A stretch of DNA of 49,514 bases from Polyangia bacterium (lineage in GTDB: Bacteria; Myxococcota_A; Polyangia; Polyangiales; Sandaracinaceae), in assembly GCA_030426845.1 (NCBI GenBank), contig JAUHXR010000023.1:1-49514 (forward strand). The letters run 5' to 3'. How positions within the stretch are numbered: position 1 is the first letter of the stretch; each line of letters opens with the position of its first letter. The notes under the pieces were generated by a model. That model did no database searches. It had not been told where the DNA came from and worked only from the letters and a program-made list of their open reading frames with translations. Made by a program: the position numbers and the translations under genes. Shown here piece after piece: positions 25,457-33,699 of this stretch.

Positions 25457-26851
25457 ATGAGGTCTCCCCGCGAGCGGCTCCTCGACGGCATCGAGCGGTG
25501 GCAGCTCGAGCTCGCCCGCGAGCGAGTGGCGAGCTGGCGGGGCGACCCGGACGCGGTCGACGAGGGGTCGGTCCACGCGCGCCACGCGCGCCTCCGGTCG
25601 GCCCAGGCGCAGGAGCTGCTCGGCGAGGCGGTCGATCGCGGCGACGTCGACGACGCGGACCGGGCGCTCCTCGAGGGCTGGCTGGCGGCGGCGCAGGAGG
25701 CTCCGGCCCTGGCGGCCCTCGCCCAGATCGAGCGCGCGGCCTGGGGCGCGCGGGTCCCCTACGACTCGGATCACTTCGCGGCGGAGGCCCTGCTCCCGCG
25801 GCTCGAGCGCGACCCGAGCGAGCGGCGCCGGCGGGCGCTGGGCCGCGCGATCGAGCCCACCCTGGCCGAGGTCGGCGCCCGCCGGCGCGAGCTGCGCGCC
25901 GAGCGGCCGGCGAGCGTCGACGCCGAGCGGGAGACCGAGCGCGCCCGGGCCGTCCTCGACGCGACCGAGGACGCGTGGGTCGAGGTCTGGCACCGGACGG
26001 CGCACGCCGCGGGCCAGTCGCCGCGGGCGTGGACCGACCTCGCGTTCGTGCTGAGGGCGCCGCGCTGGGACGACGCGGTCAAGCCGGGGTCGCGCTGGCG
26101 CCGCCTCGCGGGGACGCTCGAGGCGCTCGCCTTCACGGATCGGCTGCGATCGGCGGTCCGGGTCGAGCGGCGGCGCGCCGCGCCGCACGAGCGGAGCGCG
26201 CGGCTGGCGATCGTCGACGCCCCGCGAGATGTCCGCATCGGCCCCGGGTTCGAGCGGGGCGTCGCGTCCGAGCGCGAGGCGGCGCGGGCGCTCGGCCGGG
26301 CCCTCGCGGTGGCGCTGATCCACCCCGCGACGCCTCCCCACCGCGCCCGCCTGGGCAGTGGCCGCGGCGTCCTGGGCGCCCTCCTGGCCCATGTGCTCGC
26401 CGCGCCCGAGCACCTGGGGCGCGCGCACGATCTGGCGGCGCGCGAGCGGCGGGAGCTGGGGGAGCTGCTCGTCGCGCACGAGCTGGTCGGGCTGCGAACC
26501 GCGGCCGCGCGCGCCCTGCTCGCCCCGCACCTCGCGGAGCCCGGGCTGGCCGAGCGGGCGATCGAGACGCTGCGGACCGCCTGGGCGATCGACGAGGTCC
26601 CCGACGGCCTCGGGGTGCTGGTGGCCGCCGGACCCGAGCCCGGACCCGACTCCGGGCTCGCCGCGGCCGAGGCGGCCCCCCGCCTGTTCGTCGCGCTGCG
26701 CGAGCGCTTCGACGCGGACTTCTGGCGCAACCCCGCCGCGGCCGAGGAGGTCGGGGCCGCCGCCGCCGCCGGACCCGACGTCGCGGGCTGGCTCGAGGCG
26801 CTCGGCGCGACCGAGGTCGAGCTCACGCCCCGCTACGAAGAGCTGCTCTGA
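25457..26851 (+). CDS. Uncharacterised alpha-helical protein
   Basis: I do not recognise this 464-residue protein. The start is taken at ATG 25457; GTG 25442 is an alternative, and further upstream the sequence is the duplicated intergenic segment. It looks like a real gene because the protein has a regular helical pattern with aromatic residues (LLDGIERWQLELARERV, DAWVEVWHRTAH, RFDADFWRNPAAAEEV), unlike the Arg/Pro-rich shadows in the other frames. Charged residues dominate. There is no signal peptide, membrane helix or obvious catalytic motif. The C-terminal pattern FDADFWRNP recalls metallopeptidase-like helical domains, but no HExxH is present. The M24 peptidase gene follows 103 bases downstream on the same strand. 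Confidence 0.7.
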   Translation: MRSPRERLLDGIERWQLELARERVASWRGDPDAVDEGSVHARHARLRSAQAQELLGEAVDRGDVDDADRALLEGWLAAAQEAPALAALAQIERAAWGARVPYDSDHFAAEALLPRLERDPSERRRRALGRAIEPTLAEVGARRRELRAERPASVDAERETERARAVLDATEDAWVEVWHRTAHAAGQSPRAWTDLAFVLRAPRWDDAVKPGSRWRRLAGTLEALAFTDRLRSAVRVERRRAAPHERSARLAIVDAPRDVRIGPGFERGVASEREAARALGRALAVALIHPATPPHRARLGSGRGVLGALLAHVLAAPEHLGRAHDLAARERRELGELLVAHELVGLRTAAARALLAPHLAEPGLAERAIETLRTAWAIDEVPDGLGVLVAAGPEPGPDSGLAAAEAAPRLFVALRERFDADFWRNPAAAEEVGAAAAAGPDVAGWLEALGATEVELTPRYEELL

Positions 26852-26954
26852 GACAGGTCTCGAGGAGCGCGGCGCAACCGCCCGCCGCAGAGCCGCCGGG
26901 CGGGCCAGCTTTCCGGTGGTTTCGAGCCGGTGGTCGGCCTAGCCTGCGGGGCTC

Positions 26955-28259
26955 ATGGACGCGAAAATCTACGCGGCGCGGCGCCAGCGCATGCTCGAGG
27001 CGATGGGCGAGGGATCGGTCGCGGTGATCCCCTCGGCCCCGGTCGCCATCCGGAACAACGACGTCGAGCACGAGTACCGCCAGGACAGCGACTTCTTCTA
27101 CCTCACCGGCCTCGACGAGCCGGGCTCGACGCTGATCCTGAGCACCGCGCACCCCGACCATCGGGCGGTGTTGTTCGTCCGCCCGCGCAACCCGGAGCGC
27201 GAGATCTGGGACGGCCCGCGGGCCGGGGTGGACGGCGCGGTCGCGCGCTTCGGCGCCGACGCCGCGTTCGAGGCGCGCGAGCTCGACCGGCGCCTCCCCG
27301 ACTACCTCGCGGGCGCCCGCGCGCTGCACTACCGCCCGGGCAGCCACGCGCCGACCGACGAGCGAGTCTTCCGCGCCCTCGACGTGGCCCGCCGCCGACA
27401 CCGCAACGGCACCGCGTTCCCCACCGCCTTCATCGACCCCGGCGCGCACGTCCACGAGGCCCGGCTCCTCAAGGACGCGGGCGAGCTCGCGACGATGCGA
27501 CGCGCCTCCGAGATCACGCGCGAGGCGCACCTCGCGGCGATGCGGCGCGCGCGCCCGGGCGCCTACGAGTTCGAGGTCGAGGCGGAGATCCTCGGGGTCT
27601 TCCGCGCCGCCGGCTGCGAGCGGCCCGCCTACGGCCCCATCGTCGGCAGCGGACCCAACGCGACGATCCTCCATCACCGCCGCAACGACCGCCAGATGAA
27701 GGAAGGCGACTTGCTCCTCATCGACGCGGGATGCGAGCTCGGCTACTACGCGAGCGACGTCACCCGGACGTTCCCCGTCTCCGGCCGCTTCAGCGAGGCG
27801 CAGCGCGCGCTCTACGACGTCGTGCTCGGCGCGGAGGAGGCCTGCGTCGCCGCGACGAAGCCCGGCGCCGACCTCGACGCGCTCCACGAGCTCGCGGTGC
27901 GGCGCGTCACCGAGGGCCTCGTGCGCCTCGGCCTCGTCGAGGGCCCGGTGGACGCCGCGGTCGCGGAGGAGCGCTACAAGCCTTTCTACATGCACCGCAC
28001 CTCCCACTGGCTCGGGATGGACGTGCACGACGTCGGCCTCTACTACCTCGACGGCAAGCCGAGGCCCCTCGAGCCGGGGATGGTCTTCACGATCGAGCCG
28101 GGCATCTACGTGGGCGTGGACGCCGACGTAGACCCGAAGTGGCGCGGCATCGGCATCCGCATCGAGGACGACGTGCTCGTGACCGAGAGCGGTGTCGAGA
28201 ACCTCACCGACCACATCCCGAAGGACCCGGACGCGATCGAAGCGCTGCTCGCCAGCTGA
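26955..28259 (+). CDS. pepP: Xaa-Pro aminopeptidase (M24 family)
   Basis: The 434-residue product is a dimetal aminopeptidase P that removes an N-terminal residue ahead of proline. An N-terminal AMP_N domain (about residues 1-130, with EYRQDSDFFYLTGLDEPG) is followed by the creatinase-fold catalytic domain. Metal ligands appear in order: Asp in LLIDAGCELGYYASD and ASDVTRTFPVSG, His in MHRTSHWLGMDVHD, Glu in VFTIEPGIYV, and Glu in GIRIEDDVLVTESG. All five are present. Cytoplasmic, no signal peptide. It is convergent with yggS, with a six-base gap. Confidence 0.95.
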   Translation: MDAKIYAARRQRMLEAMGEGSVAVIPSAPVAIRNNDVEHEYRQDSDFFYLTGLDEPGSTLILSTAHPDHRAVLFVRPRNPEREIWDGPRAGVDGAVARFGADAAFEARELDRRLPDYLAGARALHYRPGSHAPTDERVFRALDVARRRHRNGTAFPTAFIDPGAHVHEARLLKDAGELATMRRASEITREAHLAAMRRARPGAYEFEVEAEILGVFRAAGCERPAYGPIVGSGPNATILHHRRNDRQMKEGDLLLIDAGCELGYYASDVTRTFPVSGRFSEAQRALYDVVLGAEEACVAATKPGADLDALHELAVRRVTEGLVRLGLVEGPVDAAVAEERYKPFYMHRTSHWLGMDVHDVGLYYLDGKPRPLEPGMVFTIEPGIYVGVDADVDPKWRGIGIRIEDDVLVTESGVENLTDHIPKDPDAIEALLAS

Positions 28260-28264
28260 GCGGC

Positions 28265-28951
28265 TCAGCCCGGGCGCGGGCCGAAGATCGCGGTCCCGAC
28301 CCGCACGATGGTCGCGCCCTCCTCGATCGCGACCTCGAGATCCGCGCTCATCCCCATCGAGCGCGCGGGCAGCCCGTGCGCGTCGGCCAGCGCGCGCAGC
28401 CGCGCGAAGTGGGGTCGCGTCCGCTCGGGATCGTCGTCGAAGGGCGGGATGGTCATCAGGCCCCGCAGCCTCAGCTGCGGCTCGCTCGCGATCGCCTCGA
28501 GCAGCGCGGGCAGCTCCTCGGGCGCGCAGCCCGACTTCTGCGCCTCGCCGGCCACATTCACCTGGGCGAGGACGTCGAGCGGCGCGCTCGCGCGCCGACC
28601 GAGCTCGCGCGCGAGCCGCGGCGAGTCGACCGTCTCCACCACCGCGCCGACCTCGGCGACCTGGCGCGCCTTGTTGCGCTGGAGGTGCCCGATGAAGTGC
28701 CAGCGGAGGTCCTCGAGATCCGCGAGCGCCGCGGCCTTCTCGACCAGCTCCTGCACGTAGTTCTCGCCGAAGACCCGCTGGCCCGCGGCGTAGGCCGCGC
28801 GGACCGCCTCGGCGGGGTGGCGCTTCGAGACCGCGACGAGGGTCACCTCGTCGACCGATCGGCCGGCCCGGGCGCAGGCGCGCGCGATGCTCTCGCGGAC
28901 CATGGCCAGGCGCTCGGCCACCCGCGCGGCGTCGGTCGCGCCGCCGCTCAC
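28265..28951 (-). CDS. YggS-family PLP-binding protein
   Basis: The 228-residue product is of the PLP homeostasis family (YggS/PROSC), a single-domain alanine-racemase-like barrel without known enzymatic activity. [14 protein letters not shown] carries the PLP lysine. [43 protein letters not shown] and [27 protein letters not shown] are all family signatures. The start is GTG 28951, overlapping the maf stop as GTGA; the longer frame upstream lies inside maf. Last gene of a HNH, MinD-like, maf, yggS series. Confidence 0.95.
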   Translation of the reverse strand: MSGGATDAARVAERLAMVRESIARACARAGRSVDEVTLVAVSKRHPAEAVRAAYAAGQRVFGENYVQELVEKAAALADLEDLRWHFIGHLQRNKARQVAEVGAVVETVDSPRLARELGRRASAPLDVLAQVNVAGEAQKSGCAPEELPALLEAIASEPQLRLRGLMTIPPFDDDPERTRPHFARLRALADAHGLPARSMGMSADLEVAIEEGATIVRVGTAIFGPRPG

Positions 28952-29523
28952 GGCCAGGCCTCCACCGCCCCGTGGCGCTCGAGGAGCGCGACCGTCTCGA
29001 ACGCCGGCAGGCCGACGACGTTCGCGTAGGAGCCCTCGACCCGCTCGACGAGCCCCGCGCCGAGCCCCTGGACCGCGTAGGCGCCGGCCTTGTCGCGGCC
29101 CTCCCCGCTCGCGACGTAGCGGCGGACGCGCTCGGCGCTCAGCGCCCCGAAACGAACCCGGGTGTGGACCGCCACCGCCTCGAGGAGCGCGCCCTCGCGC
29201 GCGAGCGCCACGCCCGTGATCACCTCGTGCCACGCGCCCGCGAGCGCCGCGATCATCCGGCGCGCGTCCGCGTCGTCGACCGGCTTACCGAGGACCTCGT
29301 CGCCCGCGACGACGATCGTATCGGCGCCGAGGACGAACCGCGCCGGGTGGCGCCGGGACACCTCGAGCGCCTTGTCGCCCGCGAGCCGCCGCGCCATCGC
29401 GGCCGGCGCCTCGCCGTCACGGGCCGACTCGTCCGCGTCGCTCGCGATCACCTCGTGCGCGACGCCGAGCGTCTCGAGGATCGCGCGGCGGCGGGGCGAG
29501 CGGGACGCGAGGATCAGGCTCAC
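28948..29523 (-). CDS. maf: Maf-type nucleoside triphosphate pyrophosphatase
   Basis: The 191-residue product hydrolyses non-canonical or canonical nucleoside triphosphates to monophosphates and is linked to septation in some bacteria. The N-terminal LILASRSPRRRAIL is the family hallmark. Next come DADES, FVLGADTIVVAGDEVLGKP with the catalytic Asp, the ITGVAL block, and DKAGAYAVQG with GSYANVVGLP near the end. It overlaps the upstream gene by ATGA and the downstream yggS by GTGA, so the three genes are translationally coupled. Confidence 0.95.
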   Translation of the reverse strand: MSLILASRSPRRRAILETLGVAHEVIASDADESARDGEAPAAMARRLAGDKALEVSRRHPARFVLGADTIVVAGDEVLGKPVDDADARRMIAALAGAWHEVITGVALAREGALLEAVAVHTRVRFGALSAERVRRYVASGEGRDKAGAYAVQGLGAGLVERVEGSYANVVGLPAFETVALLERHGAVEAWP

Positions 29524-31124
29524 GACAGCGCCCCGCGCTCCTCGAGGTAGCGCTTGAGCCGCTTCACGTAGGTCCGGCTCACGTGGGCCGCGTCGAGGCG
29601 CAGGAACTTCGCGAACTCGGTCACGAAGCCGCGCACGTAGACCGGCGCGGGGAGCGCCGAGAAGTCGTCCTTCTCGATCGCCTCGAGGTACTCGAGCCCC
29701 ACCTTGGTGCGGGCGCTGATGCGCTTGAGGTCGACGCCCTGGGACTCGCGCACCTGCCGGATGAGGGGCCCGGTGAAGTCGGTGTCCGGCGTGATCGCGG
29801 GCGGCGGCGGCAGGTCTGTCGGGCGGCGCATCGCCGCGTCGTCCTGCTCCTCGTCGTCCTCCTCCATCGGGAAGACGCTCAGCTCGTAGGGGCGGCGCCG
29901 CGCCGGATCGAGCAAGACGTCGTACGCCTCCTCGAGCCGCGTGCGGACGACCTCGAGCTCCTCCGGGTCGAACAGCCCGAAGGTCGCGAGGGCGTCGGGG
30001 GCGTAGATGTCCCGGCCCCGCTTGTAGGCGCGGCGGACCTCCTCGTCGGTCGCGCCGCGCTCGACCTCGAGCAGATCGTGGTGGCTCTCCGGCGGCACCG
30101 TCCGAGCGCCCCCGCCGCGGCCCTTGCCGGACTCGAGCGCGAGGAGGCGCCGGGCGATCTTCTCGATGCTCTTGGCCGACTTGGCCCCGGGGCTCTCGAC
30201 GAGGAGCAGGCGCCGGTTGCGCACGCAGCTCCAGACCGTGTCGTCGTAGTCGATGTGGCCGAGGTACTCGATGCCGATGCCGAGCCGGCGGCGCCCCGCG
30301 GTGCGCATCGCCTCGCCGAGCTCGAGATCCGCGCGCAGCCGGGTCTGGTTGAGCACCATCGCCGGGCGGAAGCGCTGCATCTGCTCACGCACGTTGTCGG
30401 CGAGCGGGTCGCCCTCGTCCTCGAGGATCCGCCAGAGGTCGAGCGGCGACGGCGCCTCGCCGAGCTCCGCCGCGCGCGCGAGCAGCCCCTCACGGACCGC
30501 CGCGTCGTCCACCCGGGTCTGGAGGTAGCGCACGAAGGCGTGGCGGAAGAAGCGGTAGGTGTTCTCGATCGCGGTCGGCTCGGGGAGCGTCACGAACACC
30601 GCGAGATCCGCCGCGAGGTGGAAGTCGAGAAGCGACGTCGCGACCCCGCTGCCGAGATCGACGACCACGTAGTCCGCGTCGAGCCCCTGAAGGTGCTCGT
30701 GAAGCTGCGCCCTCCGCAGCCGCCGCGGCTCGCCCGCCGCCGCCTCGTCGAGGCCCGCGTGGTGGAGCTTCAGCCCGGGCACCGGCGTATCGAGCACCCG
30801 CGGCGCGCCACCCTCTTCCTCGTCCAGCCCGCCGAGCCCGGCCGGCGGGCGGACGACCCCAAGCATCGTGTGGAGGTTCGCCCCCACCTCGTCCGCGTCC
30901 ACGAGGACGACCTGACGGCCGATGGAGGCGAGGTACACCGCCAGGTTGGAGGCGAGCACGCTCTTGCCCGCGCCGCCCTTGGCGCCCGCCACCGAGAGGA
31001 TGCGCCTCGGGCGCACCGGCATCGACGGCTGGGTGATCTCGTCGTCGCCTTCGCCCGGCTCGCGGAAGAGGTGCACCTCCTCCGAGACGGGGCTCGGGCC
31101 GCGGGCTCCGGGGCGTTCGCTCAT
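29520..31124 (-). CDS. MinD/ParA-like ATPase fused to J-like and RodZ-type HTH domains
   Basis: The 534-residue product has three parts. Residues about 40-330 form a P-loop ATPase with the deviant Walker A motif AKGGAGKS (48-55) and VLVDADEVGANLH, as in MinD, ParA and FlhG. Residues about 348-414 look like a DnaJ J-domain (DLLEVERGATDEEVRRAYK, EEAYDVLLDPARRRPYE), but the HPD motif reads APD (375-377). After an acidic linker, residues 451-512 form a RodZ/HTH_25-like domain (LIRQVRESQGVDLKRIS, YLEAIEKDDFSALPAPVYVRGF). There is no membrane helix. A role in positioning or membrane-linked regulation is inference from the MinD part. It overlaps maf by four bases. Confidence 0.88.
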   Translation of the reverse strand: MSERPGARGPSPVSEEVHLFREPGEGDDEITQPSMPVRPRRILSVAGAKGGAGKSVLASNLAVYLASIGRQVVLVDADEVGANLHTMLGVVRPPAGLGGLDEEEGGAPRVLDTPVPGLKLHHAGLDEAAAGEPRRLRRAQLHEHLQGLDADYVVVDLGSGVATSLLDFHLAADLAVFVTLPEPTAIENTYRFFRHAFVRYLQTRVDDAAVREGLLARAAELGEAPSPLDLWRILEDEGDPLADNVREQMQRFRPAMVLNQTRLRADLELGEAMRTAGRRRLGIGIEYLGHIDYDDTVWSCVRNRRLLLVESPGAKSAKSIEKIARRLLALESGKGRGGGARTVPPESHHDLLEVERGATDEEVRRAYKRGRDIYAPDALATFGLFDPEELEVVRTRLEEAYDVLLDPARRRPYELSVFPMEEDDEEQDDAAMRRPTDLPPPPAITPDTDFTGPLIRQVRESQGVDLKRISARTKVGLEYLEAIEKDDFSALPAPVYVRGFVTEFAKFLRLDAAHVSRTYVKRLKRYLEERGALS

Positions 31125-31189
31125 GGTGAGCCAAGCCCTCTATCACGCGGGGCCGTCCCGCGCAGATCGCCCGACCGCCGGGGCGCGGG

Positions 31190-31792
31190 CTACTCGGCGG
31201 CGACGGTGGCCACGAGGAACGGCTCCCACTCGCGGAAGCGCCGGCGCTGGGCCGCGAGGGTCAGGGCCATGCTCCAGCTCGGTCGGACCGGGCGCTTGAG
31301 CAGGCGCATCCCGCTGTCCTCGAGGCGTGTGCGCCCCTTCCGCAGGTTGCACGGCCGGCACGAGGTCACGAGGTTCTCCCACGTCGAGCGCCCGCCGGCG
31401 GCCCGCGGCACCACGTGATCGAGGTTCAGATCCTTCACGCCGGGCTTGGCGGAGCAATATTGACACGTATACGCGTCCCGCATGTACACGTGCCGGCGCG
31501 AGAGGCGGAGCGGCGCGCGGGGCACCCGGTTGTACTGGTTCAAGAGCAGCACCCGCGGCACGGCGAGGGGACCGCGCGCTGTCCCGATCGCCTCGTCGGA
31601 GGCGCTCGAGCCGCGGGCGATCCACTCGAGGAAATCGTGCGGCTCGTAGGACGCGTCGAGCGCGCGGGCCCGGCCCTCGAAGAGCATGGAGAAGCCCTGC
31701 TTGGCGTCCGTGATCCGCACCGGCTGGTAGCTCCGGTTGAGCACCAACACGGGCGAGCGGAGCCCCGTCCGCAGCCGCTCCCCGAGCTTCAC
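31190..31792 (-). CDS. HNH endonuclease family protein
   Basis: The 200-residue product has an N-terminal region (VLVLNRSYQPVRITDAKQGF) typical of the stand-alone bacterial HNH family. The nuclease motif follows: YTCQYC, then NLDHVVPRAAGG, TWENLVTSCRPCN. It has CxxC pairs for zinc and the DH...N...C..C core, all intact. This family is widespread in bacteria and usually has no known specific target. Nothing nearby suggests restriction-modification or a homing element. It ends 65 bases before the MinD-like gene on the same strand. The 249 bp upstream, to 32042, show only short hairpins (for example 31899-31913). Confidence 0.9.
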   Translation of the reverse strand: MKLGERLRTGLRSPVLVLNRSYQPVRITDAKQGFSMLFEGRARALDASYEPHDFLEWIARGSSASDEAIGTARGPLAVPRVLLLNQYNRVPRAPLRLSRRHVYMRDAYTCQYCSAKPGVKDLNLDHVVPRAAGGRSTWENLVTSCRPCNLRKGRTRLEDSGMRLLKRPVRPSWSMALTLAAQRRRFREWEPFLVATVAAE

Positions 31793-32041
31793 CTGGCCCC
31801 CCTCGCGCGAGCGCGTTCCGCGCGACCCCGGCGCGCATCACGCGGCCCGTCCAGGGCCTCGCGGGAGCCGGCGAAGGGGGCAGCGCTCATGGGCGCTCCC
31901 CACCGCGTGGGGGCCGTGGCTGGACGAGCGCGGCGAAGGGGTCGAACACCACGGGCACGGCAGGGAAGATAGCGCCTGCGCGGGCCGCCCCCAAGCCAGG
32001 CCGGTGACAACCTCGAGGCCGGCCGCCCGATGGGGCGGGGC

Positions 32042-33622
32042 ATGCGCTACCGATCCGCCCTCGCCTCCTCGCTGCTCTGCCTCTCGTCCTGCCTCCAGGC
32101 GCCCGCTCCGCGGCCGCTCGAGGACGGCGGGATCGACGCCGGCGCGCCCGGCTTCGCGCTCGAGTCGGTCGTCGTCGAGGACCTCACCGGCACCCCCTGG
32201 CCGGCCGACGCGGCGCCTCGTCAGCTGGTCGTGCTCGTCCGCTTCACATCCCCCCTCGCGGCCTCCGACGACCCTCCGCCCGTCGTCCTCCTCGAGGGAT
32301 CATCCGACGACGCGCTGCTCGAGGACGCGGCCCGCGCCCCCCTCCGCGCCGACACGCGAGCACGCGAGGTTCCGACCGAGCGCACGGCCCACGGCGCGCT
32401 CCTGAGGCTGCGCGCGCCGCGCCTCCCTCGCGGACAGCCGCTGACCTTGCTCCTCCCCGCGTGGCTCGAAGGCGAGCACGGCCGGCTCGACGCCCCCCTC
32501 GCGATCCCCCTCGCGGTGAGCGACGCCCCGGAGGCCGGCACCGCCCCCGTTGGCGCCTGGCCCGCGGACGGGACCACCCACGTGTCCACCGATCTTGCCT
32601 CGATCGCGATCCACCTCGACGGGCCGCTCCCCCGGCTCGACGGCGTCGGGCTGCGCGACGAGGCGGGGCGGTCGCTCGAAGCGTCAGTCGCGGGGGGCGA
32701 CTGCGCGTCCCTCGGGTGGCTCGACGGATCCTGCGTGGTCCTGACCCTGGAGGAGCCTCTGCGCGCGCACACCGAGCACACCGTCTGGATCAGCGAGGCG
32801 GCCAAGGACCAGACCGGCGCCCCGCTCGGGCCGTGGACGTCGCGCCTCCGCGCGGGCCCGGGGCCCGATCGGGACCCGCCCGTCGCGCTGCCGCTGCCCT
32901 GCGCGCTCGACGAGCTCACCGTCCCGGCCGGCTGCGCGCGGGTCGACGACCGCTCCCTCACCGTGCGGCTCACCGCGTCCGAGCCGGTGCTCGCGCGCCT
33001 CGCGGTGCTGGGTCGCCAGGTCGCCCGTCTCGCCCCGCGAGGCGAGGCCACGCTGCGGCTCGAGGGGCTCGACCGCCCCGAGGTAGAGGCGACCCTCACG
33101 CTCGAGGACCTCGCCGGCCTCCGGGTCGAGCTGCCGCTACACGCGCCCGTCCCGGCCGACCTGCCGACCGTGCAGATCACGGAGGTCCGGGCCAACCCCT
33201 ATGGCCCCGAGCCCCAGCAGGAGTACGTGGAGGTCGAGAACTTCGGTGACGCGCCGGTCGAGCTGCTTGGCCTCGCTCTCGGCGACCGGCTCGACGCGCT
33301 CGGGGACCTGATCACGCGGCCCTTCACCCTCGCGGCAGGCCAGCGGGTTCTCCTGGTCGCCGACCGCTTCGATCCCGCCGATCCAGAGGACGATCCGGTG
33401 CCGGCGGGGGTGCCGCTCCTCCGGCTGGGCGCGTCCCTCGCGACCTCCGGCCTGAGCAACGCGGGCGAGGCCGTCTACCTGCGCGACGCGGCCGGGCGCC
33501 GGCTCGCCGAGGCCCCCGCGGTGGCCGTGCCCGAGGGCCGCTGCCTCGTGCGCGCGCCCGGCGCGCCACCCCGCCACCCGACGGCCTTCGTGGTAGATGC
33601 CTGTAGCCCTGGCGATCCATGA
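32042..33622 (+). CDS. Lipoprotein with Ig-like and lamin-tail (LTD) domains
   Basis: The start is ATG 32042, which gives a compact signal peptide ending LSSC (lipobox Cys at about residue 17); the upstream GTG-type start would only add four residues. The 526-residue protein is probably on the cell envelope surface. The middle contains Ig-like regions (SVVVEDLTGTPWPADAAPR; PADGTTHVSTDLASIAIHLDG, typical of Big_5). The C-terminus, from about residue 380, is a lamin-tail domain: QITEVRANPYGPEPQQEYVE, ENFGDAPVELLGLALGD, FTLAAGQRVLLVAD. LTD modules are common in secreted myxobacterial proteins and are thought to mediate binding. The gene ends just before a 17-bp repeat cluster. Confidence 0.85.
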   Translation: MRYRSALASSLLCLSSCLQAPAPRPLEDGGIDAGAPGFALESVVVEDLTGTPWPADAAPRQLVVLVRFTSPLAASDDPPPVVLLEGSSDDALLEDAARAPLRADTRAREVPTERTAHGALLRLRAPRLPRGQPLTLLLPAWLEGEHGRLDAPLAIPLAVSDAPEAGTAPVGAWPADGTTHVSTDLASIAIHLDGPLPRLDGVGLRDEAGRSLEASVAGGDCASLGWLDGSCVVLTLEEPLRAHTEHTVWISEAAKDQTGAPLGPWTSRLRAGPGPDRDPPVALPLPCALDELTVPAGCARVDDRSLTVRLTASEPVLARLAVLGRQVARLAPRGEATLRLEGLDRPEVEATLTLEDLAGLRVELPLHAPVPADLPTVQITEVRANPYGPEPQQEYVEVENFGDAPVELLGLALGDRLDALGDLITRPFTLAAGQRVLLVADRFDPADPEDDPVPAGVPLLRLGASLATSGLSNAGEAVYLRDAAGRRLAEAPAVAVPEGRCLVRAPGAPPRHPTAFVVDACSPGDP

Positions 33623-33639
33623 CCGCCGCTCGAATGCAC

Positions 33640-33699
33640 CCGTGCTCGTGACCCCGCCGTGCTCCTGACCCAGCCGCACTCGTGACCCAGCCGCTCCCG
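33640..33699 (+). repeat. 17-bp tandem repeat at the RecD2 start
   Basis: Three copies (about 33640-33656, 33657-33673 and 33674-33690) of CCGTGCTCCTGACCCAG type cover the region where recD2 begins. The start GTG 33682 lies in the third copy. Seventeen is not a multiple of three, so copy-number change would shift any reading frame that crosses the cluster. Confidence 0.75.
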
